Shown: one piece after another, positions 9,026 to 17,283 of the stretch
Layout of the letters: each line of letters opens with the position of its first letter
How positions within the stretch are numbered: the stretch's first letter is position 1
The notes under the pieces: generated by a model
What the model saw: only the letters and a program-made list of their open reading frames with translations
The model's database searches: none
What the model was told of the DNA's origin: nothing
Program-made: the position numbers and the translations under genes
From: Pseudomonadota bacterium
Lineage (GTDB): Bacteria; Pseudomonadota; Alphaproteobacteria; Rhodobacterales; Rhodobacteraceae
Reading direction: 5' to 3'
NCBI GenBank assembly: GCA_020161655.1
Contig: JAIUPC010000005.1
Location: 82,673-146,672, forward strand
DNA: 64,000 bases

Positions 9026-9817
9026 ATGACCGACGTTGCCGCACGATACGCAGCCGCCCGCCAGATCGCGAGCGCGGCGGGGGCTCTGGCGCTGGACTAC
9101 TTCCGCAAGTGGGAACAATTGACCATCGACGTGAAGGGGCACCAGGATTTCGTATCCGAAGCGGACCGCAATGTCGAACTGGCCGTCCGATCCGCCCTGA
9201 AACAGGCCTTCCCCGACGATGGAATCGTCGGTGAGGAGGGTGAGCCCACCCCCGGCTCCAGCGGCTATACCTGGGTGATCGACCCGATCGACGGCACCAC
9301 GAACTTCATCAATGGCATCCCGCAGTGGTGCGTCATTCTGGCCTGCGTCCATCATGGCCGGACAGTGATCGGTGTTGTCCACGACCCGGTGCATGACGAG
9401 ATGCACCATGCCCGGCTTGGCGGCGGAGCTTTCCTCAACGACACCTCTGTTCGTTGCACCCCCAAGACCTCGCTGGGCGCAGGATCGCTGGGCGTGGGCT
9501 TTTCTGGGCGGACCCGCGCGGACGGGATAAAGGCCCTTGTCAACCTTGCCACCGACGCCGGAACGGTGTTCTGGCGCAACGGCTCGGGCGGGTTGTCGCT
9601 GGCCTATGTCGCGACCGGCCGCATCCTTGGCTATGTCGAGGAACACATGAACGCCTGGGATTTTCTGGCAGGTCATCTGATTGTGGCCGAAGCTGGCGGC
9701 CGGGTCGAGCCGGTGAACGCCGATGACGCAATCGCCAGCGGCGGCCGCGTGGTCGTGGCCGGGGCCGGGGTGTTCGCGGCGGTACAGGCCCTGGCCACGG
9801 CGGCCTATGACGGCTGA
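9026..9817 (+). CDS. Inositol monophosphatase family protein
   Basis: The protein has 263 residues. All metal-site motifs are present: DFVSEADRNVE, GEEGEP, WVIDPIDGTTNF, and the late motif NAWDFLAGHLIVAEAGG. The family hydrolyses inositol, histidinol or sugar monophosphates with Mg2+. The start at 9026 gives the usual N-terminus (MTDVAARYAAARQIA). Its end overlaps the end of the convergent ABC ATPase gene by 13 bp. Together with the adjacent HAD enzyme and AfuABC-like importer it suggests use of phosphorylated polyols or sugars. Confidence 0.85.
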   Translation: MTDVAARYAAARQIASAAGALALDYFRKWEQLTIDVKGHQDFVSEADRNVELAVRSALKQAFPDDGIVGEEGEPTPGSSGYTWVIDPIDGTTNFINGIPQWCVILACVHHGRTVIGVVHDPVHDEMHHARLGGGAFLNDTSVRCTPKTSLGAGSLGVGFSGRTRADGIKALVNLATDAGTVFWRNGSGGLSLAYVATGRILGYVEEHMNAWDFLAGHLIVAEAGGRVEPVNADDAIASGGRVVVAGAGVFAAVQALATAAYDG

Positions 9818-10887
9818 CCGGACGGGATCAGCACCGGGCCGGAAGCGGCGAAGGATATGGTGACGACGTCGCCCACCGCGAATGGGGATGCCACATCGTC
9901 GAGCACCGCAAAGACGGTGCCGAAGGCGGCGGTGACGGTGTACTCCATCCGGCTGCCGACATAGGTCGCCTTGTCGATCACCGCCGCCACCCCGTCGCCC
10001 GCCCCCGCCACCAGCCGCATCCGCGATGGACGCACGGCGAGTTTCGCCGGACCCCTGGCCAGGCCGCGCGACGGCAGGCGGTGGGTGTAGTCGGTGATCC
10101 TGACGGTTGCGACATCTCCGTCCAGCGCGATGATGTCCACCGGGATCAGGTTCGCTTCGCCAATGAAGTCAGCGACGAAGGCGTCTGCGGGGGCCTCGTA
10201 AAGCTCGCGCGGCGTACCTTTCTGGGCGATCGCCGCATTGCGCATCACGACGATCTCGTCCGACACCGCCAGTGCCTCTTCCTGATCGTGGGTGACATAT
10301 ACCACCGTCAGCCCCAGGTTCTGCTGGATCTCGCGAATTTCCTCGCGGACCTGTCGGCGCAACTTGGCATCAAGATTGGACAGCGGTTCGTCGAACAGCA
10401 GGACCTGCGGCTCCAGCACCAGAGCGCGCGCCACAGCGACGCGCTGCTGCTGCCCGCCCGACAGCTCCGACGGCAGCCGATCACCATAGCCCACGAGGCC
10501 GACCAACCCCAGCCCGGCCAGTGCCTTTTCCTTGGTGTCGGCCTTGTCAAAGCCCGAGAATTTCAGCCCGTAGCTGACATTCTCCATCACTGTCATATGG
10601 GGAAACAGCGCGTAGCTCTGGAACACCATCGACACGTCGCGGTCGGTGGCGGGCAGCCTGGTCACGTCCTTGTCGCCGATGAAGATGCGGCCCGTGCTGG
10701 CCATTTCCAGCCCCGCGATCATCCGCAGCGTCGTAGTCTTGCCGCAGCCGGACGGGCCGAGAAGCGTGACCAGCGTCCCCGCCTCGACCTCGAGGTTGAT
10801 GTTGTCCACGGCAGTGACCTTGGTGCCATAGATCTTGGACACATTCTCGAACCGGACCGAGGCGGCCTTGGCGTTGATACCCGTCAT
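9805..10887 (-). CDS. ABC transporter ATP-binding subunit, AfuC/FbpC-like
   Basis: The protein has 360 residues. Walker A is GPSGCGKTT, the signature is LSGGQQQR, and Walker B plus D-loop is [12 protein letters not shown]. The C-terminal TOBE-type domain is about residues 245-355. It is the last gene of the binding protein-permease-ATPase operon, with no gap after the permease gene. The family couples ATP hydrolysis to uptake of iron, putrescine or phosphorylated sugars; see the binding protein for the likely substrate. Confidence 0.85.
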   Translation of the reverse strand: MTGINAKAASVRFENVSKIYGTKVTAVDNINLEVEAGTLVTLLGPSGCGKTTTLRMIAGLEMASTGRIFIGDKDVTRLPATDRDVSMVFQSYALFPHMTVMENVSYGLKFSGFDKADTKEKALAGLGLVGLVGYGDRLPSELSGGQQQRVAVARALVLEPQVLLFDEPLSNLDAKLRRQVREEIREIQQNLGLTVVYVTHDQEEALAVSDEIVVMRNAAIAQKGTPRELYEAPADAFVADFIGEANLIPVDIIALDGDVATVRITDYTHRLPSRGLARGPAKLAVRPSRMRLVAGAGDGVAAVIDKATYVGSRMEYTVTAAFGTVFAVLDDVASPFAVGDVVTISFAASGPVLIPSGQPS

Positions 10888-13098
10888 CTAGTGGCCTTCC
10901 CCATGACTGGTGCGCCTGCCGATCTGCGTGCGCCCCACCAGAAGTTGCAAGAGCCCCACGGCAGCCAGCATCACGAAGATCAGCGCCGTGGAATAGGCGA
11001 TGGCCAGGCCGTAGTCGTTGTTCTCCACCCGGCCGATGATATAGCTGGTGGACATGTCGTAGCGCGCCGACACCAGGAAGATCACCGCCGAAATCGCCGT
11101 CATCGCGCGGACAAAGCTGTAGACCAGCGCCGCCAGGATCGCGGGGCGCAAGAGGGGCAGGATCACCGCCCGGAACGTCTGCCAGCTGTTGGCACCCAGC
11201 GTCAGCGAGGATTCATCCAGTGACTTGTCCAACTGACTCATCGAGGCGATGCCCGCACGCACGCCCACCGGCATGTTGCGGAAGATGAAGCTGACCACCA
11301 GGATCAGGCCGGTGCCGGTGATCTCGATCGGTGGCACGTTGAACGCCAGAATGTAGGCCACGCCGATCACCGTGCCGGGGATCGCGAAGGACAGCATCGT
11401 CCCGAACTCGAAGGCCCGTTTTCCAGCGAAGCTCTGCCGCGTCAGCAGGTAGGCGGTGATCAGGCCGATGGCGGCGGTCAGGGGTGCGGCCAGCGTGGCG
11501 ATCAGCATCGTCGTCCAGAAACTGTCCCAGGCCGATCCGGTCCAGCGCAGCCCGTCCCCGGCCCAGTCGATCCGGAACGCGGTGATGTAATGCTTGAACG
11601 TCAGCGTATCATCGATGCCCCAAAGCTGGACGACCGACCCGTACAGGATCATCCCGTAGACGACCACGGTAAAGGCCGACCACAGCGCCACCACCGCGTA
11701 GACCGGATAGGCCAGCCCGTTCGGCATCGGCGGATGCACCCCCGCATCGCCCTTGCCCGTGACGGTGGTATAGCTTTTGCGCCCCAGCCAGAACCGCTGC
11801 AGATAGAACGCCCCCAGCGTGAAGCCCAGCAGGACCACGGCCAGAATGGCCGCGCGGCTTTGGTCATACTGCGCGCCGACGATGGCAAAGAAGATCTCGG
11901 TCGACAGCACGTCGAAGTTGCCCCCCAGCACCAGCGGGTTGCCGAAGTCGGCCATGCTTTCGATGAAACCCAGCAGGAACGCATTGGCCAGACCCGGGCG
12001 CATCAGGGGCCAGCTTATGGTGCGGAACGTCTGCCAGCGGTTGGCGCGCAGGGTCTGCGCGGCCTCTTCCATCGACGGGCTGACGCCTTCGACCACGCCG
12101 ATCAGCACCAGAAACGCGATGGGAGTGAACGCCAGAAGTTGCGCAATCAGGATGCCCGGCAGGCCGTATACCCAGCGCGTCGCCTCGATCCCGAACATGC
12201 CGGCCAAAGCGGTGGTGACGGTGCCCGAAAGCCCGAACAGCAGGATGATCGCCAGGCCGATCACGAAAGGCGGCGTGATGATTGGCAACACGGTCAGCGC
12301 CCGCAAGAGGCGTTTGTAGCGAAACCCCGACCTTGTCAGGACCAGCGCGAATGCCAGCCCCAGAAGGGTGGTCAGAATGCCGACCAGTACGGCCAGCAGC
12401 AGCGAATTCCACGCCACCCCGCAGCGCCCGCCCGACAGGCAGCCAAGGCCCCAGATCCGGCTGTCAAGGAACTTCGGGAAGAACCCCATGACCGAATAAC
12501 CGCCGTCGTCCGTGGCAAAGGCGGCCAGCAGCATCTTGGCGATGGGGAAGAAGACAAAGATCGTGACGACCGCGATGACCCCGCCAATCGCCGAGGTCAC
12601 GAAGACGTCGCCATTGATCGCCCCTCGCGCCGCAATGCCCTGGGTAAACAGGAACAGAAAGGCCGAGGCGGTGACCATCGCACCATAGCCCATTCCGAAC
12701 TGGCGGTCATCCAGGGGGCCGAACAAGGCGGCAAGCCAGTCAGCGTTGAACCCGCGCAGCCCGATGCCCAGCCCTTGCGCGACCAGCCAGCCAAAGCCCA
12801 ACGCACCGGACAGCACCAGCACTCTGGCGTAAAGCGGGTCGGTCTTGCGCCGACCAAGGATTGCAATTGGTGCGGCCAGCGCCAACAGCATCGGGGCCAG
12901 CCAGAGTTTCTGCCCGGTTGCAATCAGCACGGCAGCCGGGGCGTAATCGTCATCCAGGGGCCAGCCGTCCAGCAGCCACCCGAAGGACCAGAACCCTTCC
13001 ACCCCATACCAGGGCAGGATGAAATATCCGACCCACCCGGCAATGATCCAGAAGATCAGAACCGGATAGGTTTTCTGTTCAAGGCTGACCGTGCGCAA
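10888..13098 (-). CDS. ABC transporter permease, fused double-length AfuB/FbpB type
   Basis: The protein has 736 residues and two binding-protein-dependent permease domains. Each carries an EAA-type loop (EEAAQTLRANRWQTFRTISW and DESSLTLGANSWQTFRAVIL). An extra hydrophobic N-terminal section of about 200 residues holds several more membrane segments. The double length fits the FbpB/AfuB group. It lies six bases downstream of the binding-protein gene. Confidence 0.85.
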   Translation of the reverse strand: MRTVSLEQKTYPVLIFWIIAGWVGYFILPWYGVEGFWSFGWLLDGWPLDDDYAPAAVLIATGQKLWLAPMLLALAAPIAILGRRKTDPLYARVLVLSGALGFGWLVAQGLGIGLRGFNADWLAALFGPLDDRQFGMGYGAMVTASAFLFLFTQGIAARGAINGDVFVTSAIGGVIAVVTIFVFFPIAKMLLAAFATDDGGYSVMGFFPKFLDSRIWGLGCLSGGRCGVAWNSLLLAVLVGILTTLLGLAFALVLTRSGFRYKRLLRALTVLPIITPPFVIGLAIILLFGLSGTVTTALAGMFGIEATRWVYGLPGILIAQLLAFTPIAFLVLIGVVEGVSPSMEEAAQTLRANRWQTFRTISWPLMRPGLANAFLLGFIESMADFGNPLVLGGNFDVLSTEIFFAIVGAQYDQSRAAILAVVLLGFTLGAFYLQRFWLGRKSYTTVTGKGDAGVHPPMPNGLAYPVYAVVALWSAFTVVVYGMILYGSVVQLWGIDDTLTFKHYITAFRIDWAGDGLRWTGSAWDSFWTTMLIATLAAPLTAAIGLITAYLLTRQSFAGKRAFEFGTMLSFAIPGTVIGVAYILAFNVPPIEITGTGLILVVSFIFRNMPVGVRAGIASMSQLDKSLDESSLTLGANSWQTFRAVILPLLRPAILAALVYSFVRAMTAISAVIFLVSARYDMSTSYIIGRVENNDYGLAIAYSTALIFVMLAAVGLLQLLVGRTQIGRRTSHGEGH

Positions 13099-13104
13099 TC
13101 GGAG

Positions 13105-14124
13105 TTACTGCGGCAGGGTCGAGACTTCGGTGTCCCACTTCGACAGCAGGCGCTTGCGTTCGTCCGACGAGCCGTACTTCTTGAAGTCATAGTCGATCAG
13201 CTTCAGCGTCGCGAGGTCGGGCGCCTTGTCCGACTTGGCGGCACCCACATTCGACATCACCTGGAAGGCATTGACCTGAAGCGCCAGATCCTGCGCCTCT
13301 TTGCTCAGCGCCCAGTCGTAGAACTTCTTGGCCTCCTCCATGTTGCGCGCGCCCTTGATGATCGACATCGACCCGATCTCATAGCCCGTCCCCTCGCACG
13401 GCGCGACGGTCACGATGGGAAAGCCTGCCACGGTTGTGGCCACGGCGTCATGCATGAAGACGATGCCGATCAGCGTCTCGCCCTGACCGGCGGCCTTGAT
13501 CGGGGCCGAGCCGGACTTGGTGTACTGGTTGATGTTGGCATGCAGCCTCTTCATGTAGTCAAAGCCGCCGTCTTCGCCGAACATCTGCACCATCGAGGCC
13601 AGCGTGGTATAGGCGGTGCCAGACGAATTCGGGTTCGCCATCTGCACCATGCCCTTGTATTCCGGCTTGGTCAGGTCTTCCCAGCAGGCCGGAGCGGGAA
13701 GGCCCGCTGCCGCCAGCATTTCAGAGTTGTAGCCAAACCCAAGCGCCCCGGAGTAGATGCCGATCGTCTTGTCGCCGGCACTGGTCGCCTGGGCGATGGC
13801 CCAGGGATGAAGCTGGTCGCGCATCGGGCTGACGTAGGGCTCGGTCAGGTCTTCTTCGGCGGCCTGCAGATGCGGGTCACCGGTGCCGCCCCACCACACA
13901 TCGCCTTTGGGGTTCGAAGCTTCGGCCTGAACCTGGGCAAAGGTCTCGCCCGAAGACTTGCGGGTCATCGCCACATCGATTCCGGTCGTTTCCTCGAAGC
14001 TCTTCTCCATGATCTGGCACCATTCCTCCTGCGCCGAGCAATAGAGGTTCAGTTCGGCCAGCGCGGCCGTGCCGGACAAGGCAGTTGCGGACGCCAAAGC
14101 AGCGGCCAAAGCGTGTTTTGTCAT
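13105..14124 (-). CDS. ABC transporter substrate-binding protein, AfuA-like (probable phosphosugar binder)
   Basis: The protein has 339 residues. A Sec signal peptide ends near ALAELNLY (residues 20-24), and GGGAGG-type SD (GGGAGGAACACC) precedes ATG 14124. It belongs to the family annotated as iron(III)-binding. Iron-binding FbpA proteins have a tandem tyrosine in the second lobe. At the matching place this protein has His-Asp (FMHDAVA, H225-D226), followed by acidic CEGTGYEIG (E244, E249). AfuA of Actinobacillus and pathogenic E. coli, which binds hexose phosphates, also lacks the tyrosine pair. I therefore favour a periplasmic sugar- or polyol-phosphate receptor. Confidence 0.75.
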   Translation of the reverse strand: MTKHALAAALASATALSGTAALAELNLYCSAQEEWCQIMEKSFEETTGIDVAMTRKSSGETFAQVQAEASNPKGDVWWGGTGDPHLQAAEEDLTEPYVSPMRDQLHPWAIAQATSAGDKTIGIYSGALGFGYNSEMLAAAGLPAPACWEDLTKPEYKGMVQMANPNSSGTAYTTLASMVQMFGEDGGFDYMKRLHANINQYTKSGSAPIKAAGQGETLIGIVFMHDAVATTVAGFPIVTVAPCEGTGYEIGSMSIIKGARNMEEAKKFYDWALSKEAQDLALQVNAFQVMSNVGAAKSDKAPDLATLKLIDYDFKKYGSSDERKRLLSKWDTEVSTLPQ

Positions 14125-14209
14125 GGTGTTCCTCCCAAAACGATGTGCTGTATCTTGCGCCCGTTGTGGGGCGTCTCAATTTGATTTCCGATGCTAGCCC
14201 CATTGCGTC

Positions 14210-14222
14210 GATTGTGACAATC
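14210..14222. promoter_or_regulatory. Palindrome upstream of the AfuA-like operon
   Basis: GATTGT-G-ACAATC is a perfect palindrome with 6-bp arms, 86 bp before the afuA-like ATG. It lies in otherwise gene-free DNA and may be a regulator site. No regulator gene is adjacent. Confidence 0.35.
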
Positions 14223-14332
14223 CGAATTCTGCCAGCCCAACCCGGCACCGCAGGTTGGGGTCGGGACGGGGATGCACTGGTTTCGTGGCCGACCGGTGAA
14301 AGCCCGCCCTGCCGGGATGCGCGGAGCCAGGT

Positions 14333-14476
14333 TCAGCATCGTTGGGATCCGCTCTCCGCCATGATCGGGTTCCGGCGCTCGGGCAAGAGGATGACCTTCA
14401 TCGGCGAGAGGCGCTTGATTTCGTCGGGCGAGAGGAGCGGCCGTCCCTCCATCCGAGCAACCAGAAGGTGTTCCAT
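14333..14476 (-). pseudogene. C-terminal fragment resembling conjugal coupling protein TraG/VirD4
   Basis: The minus-strand frame reads MEHLLVARMEGRPLLSPDEI then KRLSPMKVILLPERRNPIMA. This resembles the tail of type IV coupling proteins, where a plasmid-type ATPase ends in a run like MARMEGRPPLSPDEV...ILLP. No Walker motifs remain. It would be a relic of a conjugation operon. Only about 48 codons support this, so identity is tentative. Confidence 0.35.
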
Positions 14477-14840
14477 GGGAAACGGTAACGGACCGACGCC
14501 GGAGGTTCGGCGCAAAGCAGTTCGGCTGGCATTGACCAGCGGTCGGACGCGGCGGTAGATCGCGGAGGATCTGGGGATTGGCTTGTCGACGCCGGGGCGC
14601 AGGCTCGGGCAGGAACGGGATGCCAGTTCCTCAAACACCCGAACGTGGTGTCGATCTTTTTGCGGCGTCTGTAGGGCTCTGATGATGTGACCGCTCTCCT
14701 TTGGTGGATCGTCGCAGACCCACCCTGGCACATTGATGCCGTCGGGGGGCGGTCACATCATCAGAGCCTCGAGGAAGGGATCATCGTCAACGAGTACACC
14801 TTCACCGAAGGAGGGCGCCGGTTCGGGTGAGACCGCACGG
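14477..14840. other. Gene-free debris between TraG-like fragment and abiE
   Basis: No gene can be supported here. A plus-strand frame ending at 14672 (tail GCQFLKHPNVVSIFLRRL) has no recognised relative. The notable content is the long inverted repeat at 14675-14768, listed separately. Confidence 0.4.
14675..14768. repeat. Perfect 20-bp inverted repeat with 54-nt loop
   Basis: GGCTCTGATGATGTGACCGC (14675-14694) recurs exactly as its reverse complement at 14749-14768. The arms are too far apart and lack a T-run for an ordinary terminator. Possible meanings are the two ends of a very small transposon derivative, or two abutting IS ends after a deletion. Confidence 0.7.
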
Positions 14841-14875
14841 TTGAAAACTGTCAGAAACCCGCGTATGTTTCTGAC
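14841..14875 (+). promoter_or_regulatory. abiE promoter with overlapping inverted-repeat operator
   Basis: TTGAAA (14841-14846), 17 bp, then TATGTT (14864-14869) make a sigma-70-like promoter. The perfect inverted repeat GTCAGAAAC (14850-14858) / GTTTCTGAC (14867-14875) covers the spacer and -10. AbiEi antitoxins are known to bind inverted repeats and autorepress. An AAAGGAG SD follows at 14876-14882. Confidence 0.6.
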
Positions 14876-14887
14876 AAAGGAGCGATC

Positions 14888-15481
14888 ATGGAGCGCATGG
14901 CCGAGAGCATTATGAATGTCGCGACGACGTTGCCGGAGGGTGTGCCATTGGCGGCGAAGGGGCTCTTGCACCTTGGCTCGCGCGCGGCGGTCGATCAGAC
15001 GCTATCGCGTCTCGCCGCGCGCGGCGAGTTGATCCGTGCGGGACGCGGAATCTACATGCGCCCGGTCCAGACGCGCTTTGGTCCGCGCAGTCCGTCCGCT
15101 GAACAGGCAATTGAAGCGCTGGCTGTTCAGCGGGGGGAGACGATCGTGCCGAGCGGTGCTGCCGCGGCAAACGCTCTGGGCCTGACCACGCAGGTACCGG
15201 TCAAGTCGGTTTACCTTACCTCGGGGCGTAGCCGTGTGCTGAACCTTGGCCGGCAAACAGTCGAACTGCGTCATGCGCCGCGCTGGCAGTTGGCCCTTGG
15301 CAACAAGACCTCCGGCAAGGTTGTCCGTGCGCTGGCCTTGCTTGGACCGGATGAGGCTCCCAAGGCCCTGCAATTCCTGCGAACTAAGCTCACGGACACG
15401 GCAAAGACAGAACTGGTGTCCGCTGCGCCGCAGTTCCCGACTTGGTTGGCACGATTGGTCGGAAAGATGGTCCATGGCTGA
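14888..15481 (+). CDS. abiEi: AbiEi-type antitoxin (DUF6088), type IV TA
   Basis: The protein has 197 residues. An N-terminal winged helix covers about residues 15-60 (LGSRAAVDQTLSRLAARGEL, RAGRGIYMRP). The AbiEi C-terminal domain follows (GETIVPSGAAAANALGL, TSGRSRVLNLG). The antitoxin counters the toxin without direct binding in this class and represses its own promoter. It overlaps the toxin gene by 8 bp. The start is set by AAAGGAG five bases upstream. Confidence 0.8.
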   Translation: MERMAESIMNVATTLPEGVPLAAKGLLHLGSRAAVDQTLSRLAARGELIRAGRGIYMRPVQTRFGPRSPSAEQAIEALAVQRGETIVPSGAAAANALGLTTQVPVKSVYLTSGRSRVLNLGRQTVELRHAPRWQLALGNKTSGKVVRALALLGPDEAPKALQFLRTKLTDTAKTELVSAAPQFPTWLARLVGKMVHG

Positions 15482-16496
15482 GGCATTCCTGCGCCTCAGC
15501 GCCAAAGACCGGCTGGATGCTCTTGGTGTCGCAGCCGATCGGCTTTGCCGGCCAGCCCACCTCCTCGAAAAGGACGTCTGGGTGGTCTGGGCGATCCAGC
15601 AGCTGTTTGGATCGCCCATCGGCACAAACCTCGTCTTCAAGGGTGGCACCTCTTTGTCGAAGGCCTACCAGGTCATTGACTGTTTTTCCGAGGATGTGGA
15701 TCTGACCTTCAATATCCGGGCGCTGATCCCGGATTTGCTCGAGGGCCGTGAAGATGCCATGCCCGCCACATCCAGCGAAGAGCGGCGCTGGTCGAAACGT
15801 GTCCGCCAGGCTTTGCCTGAATGGGTGGCCGAGACCATCCAGCCGATCCTGCAGCAGGCGATTGATCGGGAAGGGATCGATGCCAGGCTTCGGATTGACG
15901 GCAACAAGCTGTTCATTGACTACCCGCACCTCGCCCAAGGCACGGGATACGTTTCTCCGAGCGTAATGCTGGAATTCGGCGCGCGTTCTACCGGAGAGCC
16001 GGCATCCCCGCGCGACATTGTCTGCGACGCCGCGTCGGTGATCGAAGGCGTGGAGTTTCCGACTGCCTGCCCGCGCGTGATGCATGCAGAACGGACCTTC
16101 TGGGAAAAGGCGACGGCGATTCACGTCTTCTGTTTGCAGAACCGTATGCGTGGGAATCGCTTTTCCAGACATTGGCATGATGTCGCCCGGTTGGACGATG
16201 CGGGCATCGCCGCTGCGGCCATCGCAGATCTCGCACTTGCGACCGCTGTCGCACGGCACAAGACGATGTTCTTTGCAGAGAAGGCTGCAGATGCCACATG
16301 GATCGATTTTGGCGCCGCAACCTCTGGGCAACTGCAACTTGCCCCAAGCGGCGATGCCCTCGACGTTCTTGCTGAGGATTGCCGCCGGATGGCCGAGGAC
16401 GGCCTGCTTGCAACGACACCAGAGCCCTTTGGCGACTTGATGGACCGCTGCGCGGACATCGCCAGAAGGGCCAACGCAGCGTTTAGATCTTCCTAG
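15474..16496 (+). CDS. abiEii: AbiEii-type nucleotidyltransferase toxin
   Basis: The protein has 340 residues. The nucleotidyltransferase motifs of the AbiEii/MenT family are present: KGGTSLSKAY (residues 56-65) and SEDVDLTF (metal-binding D74 and D76). Later basic residues include MHAERTFWEKATAIH. Family members add nucleotides to tRNA or other targets and cause growth arrest or phage abortive infection. ATG 15474 overlaps the antitoxin end. It sits amid plasmid relics, as such modules often do. Confidence 0.85.
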   Translation: MAEAFLRLSAKDRLDALGVAADRLCRPAHLLEKDVWVVWAIQQLFGSPIGTNLVFKGGTSLSKAYQVIDCFSEDVDLTFNIRALIPDLLEGREDAMPATSSEERRWSKRVRQALPEWVAETIQPILQQAIDREGIDARLRIDGNKLFIDYPHLAQGTGYVSPSVMLEFGARSTGEPASPRDIVCDAASVIEGVEFPTACPRVMHAERTFWEKATAIHVFCLQNRMRGNRFSRHWHDVARLDDAGIAAAAIADLALATAVARHKTMFFAEKAADATWIDFGAATSGQLQLAPSGDALDVLAEDCRRMAEDGLLATTPEPFGDLMDRCADIARRANAAFRSS

Positions 16497-16518
16497 TTCG
16501 CTTTCCTCGGCAGCATTC

Positions 16519-16590
16519 TCACCTGCTCCCGTCGATCTGCTCTGACATCAGTCCCTTGCCGCGGACGCACGGGTCTGGGACGGCGCGTCG
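16519..16590 (-). pseudogene. Duplicated 3' end of the small repeat protein gene
   Basis: The minus strand reads RRAVPDPCVRGKGLMSEQID then GSR and a stop. This matches the last 23 residues of the protein at 17284-17580 (RRAVPDECFRDKGLMSKWID, GNR, stop). No upstream portion is present, so it is a duplication relic sitting where a mobile mystery protein B (Fic) gene would be expected. Confidence 0.7.
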
Positions 16591-16616
16591 CCCGGCGGGC
16601 TTGTGAAGCTTCAGCG

Positions 16617-17078
16617 TCATTGCCAGAAATCCCGGCGGCCTTCACGGATGATGTCCGCAGCCAGTTCCTCCACCATCTCGGCCTCGCTGCGCAGCCCTTC
16701 GCTCTGCTCTTCGAGGGCCATATGCGCGTGTGTGCGCTGGATGATGCGGCGGGCTTTCGCGCGCGCTTGGGCCAGGACGATCTCTTCGACCGCGCCCTCG
16801 CGCGGGACGATGGCAAAGACGAGACGTCCGCCCATGGCCTCGGCGATCTTCTCGAGCTGGTTCAGCGTTATCGTTCCCGCCTGTTCATTTCGGATCGACG
16901 CATAAATCGTGTTGCGCGCGACCCCGAGCCGTTCGGCAAGGGCAGGCGCCCTCATACCGATCGCCTCCTGAAAGGTGGCGATCCAGCCGCCGAACGGCTT
17001 TGCAAGCGACTTTGTCAGGCTGGCTGCTTGGTTGATCCTCTCTTGGGCCTGGCGTTGCTTCGGGCGGGAGACGGACAT
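16617..17078 (-). CDS. Mobile mystery protein A (XRE-like DNA-binding)
   Basis: The protein has 153 residues, the normal family length. After an N-terminal region (RQAQERINQAASLTKSLAKP) comes an XRE helix-turn-helix (ALAERLGVARNTIYASIRNE) and the conserved LEKIAEAMGGRLVFAIVP. The family usually sits directly before mobile mystery protein B, a Fic protein, and the pair moves between genomes. Here the partner is missing and an unrelated fragment follows. A TTGCGA/TACAAT promoter lies upstream. Confidence 0.75.
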   Translation of the reverse strand: MSVSRPKQRQAQERINQAASLTKSLAKPFGGWIATFQEAIGMRAPALAERLGVARNTIYASIRNEQAGTITLNQLEKIAEAMGGRLVFAIVPREGAVEEIVLAQARAKARRIIQRTHAHMALEEQSEGLRSEAEMVEELAADIIREGRRDFWQ

Positions 17079-17121
17079 TTGCCAACCTGAGAGTTTGCAT
17101 TAGGACACGTTTTGAAATGTC

Positions 17122-17150
17122 ATTGTATGGCAAAGCGTCCAAATTCGCAA
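17122..17150 (-). promoter_or_regulatory. Putative promoter of mobile mystery protein A gene
   Basis: On the minus strand TTGCGA, 17 bp, TACAAT is a near-consensus sigma-70 promoter 44-72 bp before the ATG. The local DNA is AT-rich compared with its surroundings. Confidence 0.45.
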
Positions 17151-17283
17151 TATTATAGTATTACAAACTTCCTTGATTGACCAGTTCGTAGATTGTCAGA
17201 CAGACGGTTCCGCCAAGCAATTATGCGGCGGCAGAGATGACCCGCGACCATACCGCGTGGATTTCACGCGCTGATCGGCACTC

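Noticed and set aside
13105-14124. Iron(III) transport as the role of the AfuABC-like operon
   Set aside because: The tandem tyrosine needed for iron is replaced by His-Asp and the neighbours are phosphatases.
11590-14184. 864-codon plus-strand frame opposite the AfuAB-like genes
   Set aside because: Gln/Arg/His-rich antisense text with no domain; the minus-strand permease and binding protein are real.
14085-14558. 157-codon plus-strand frame after the afuA-like gene
   Set aside because: No recognisable product; it overlaps the TraG-like fragment on the other strand.
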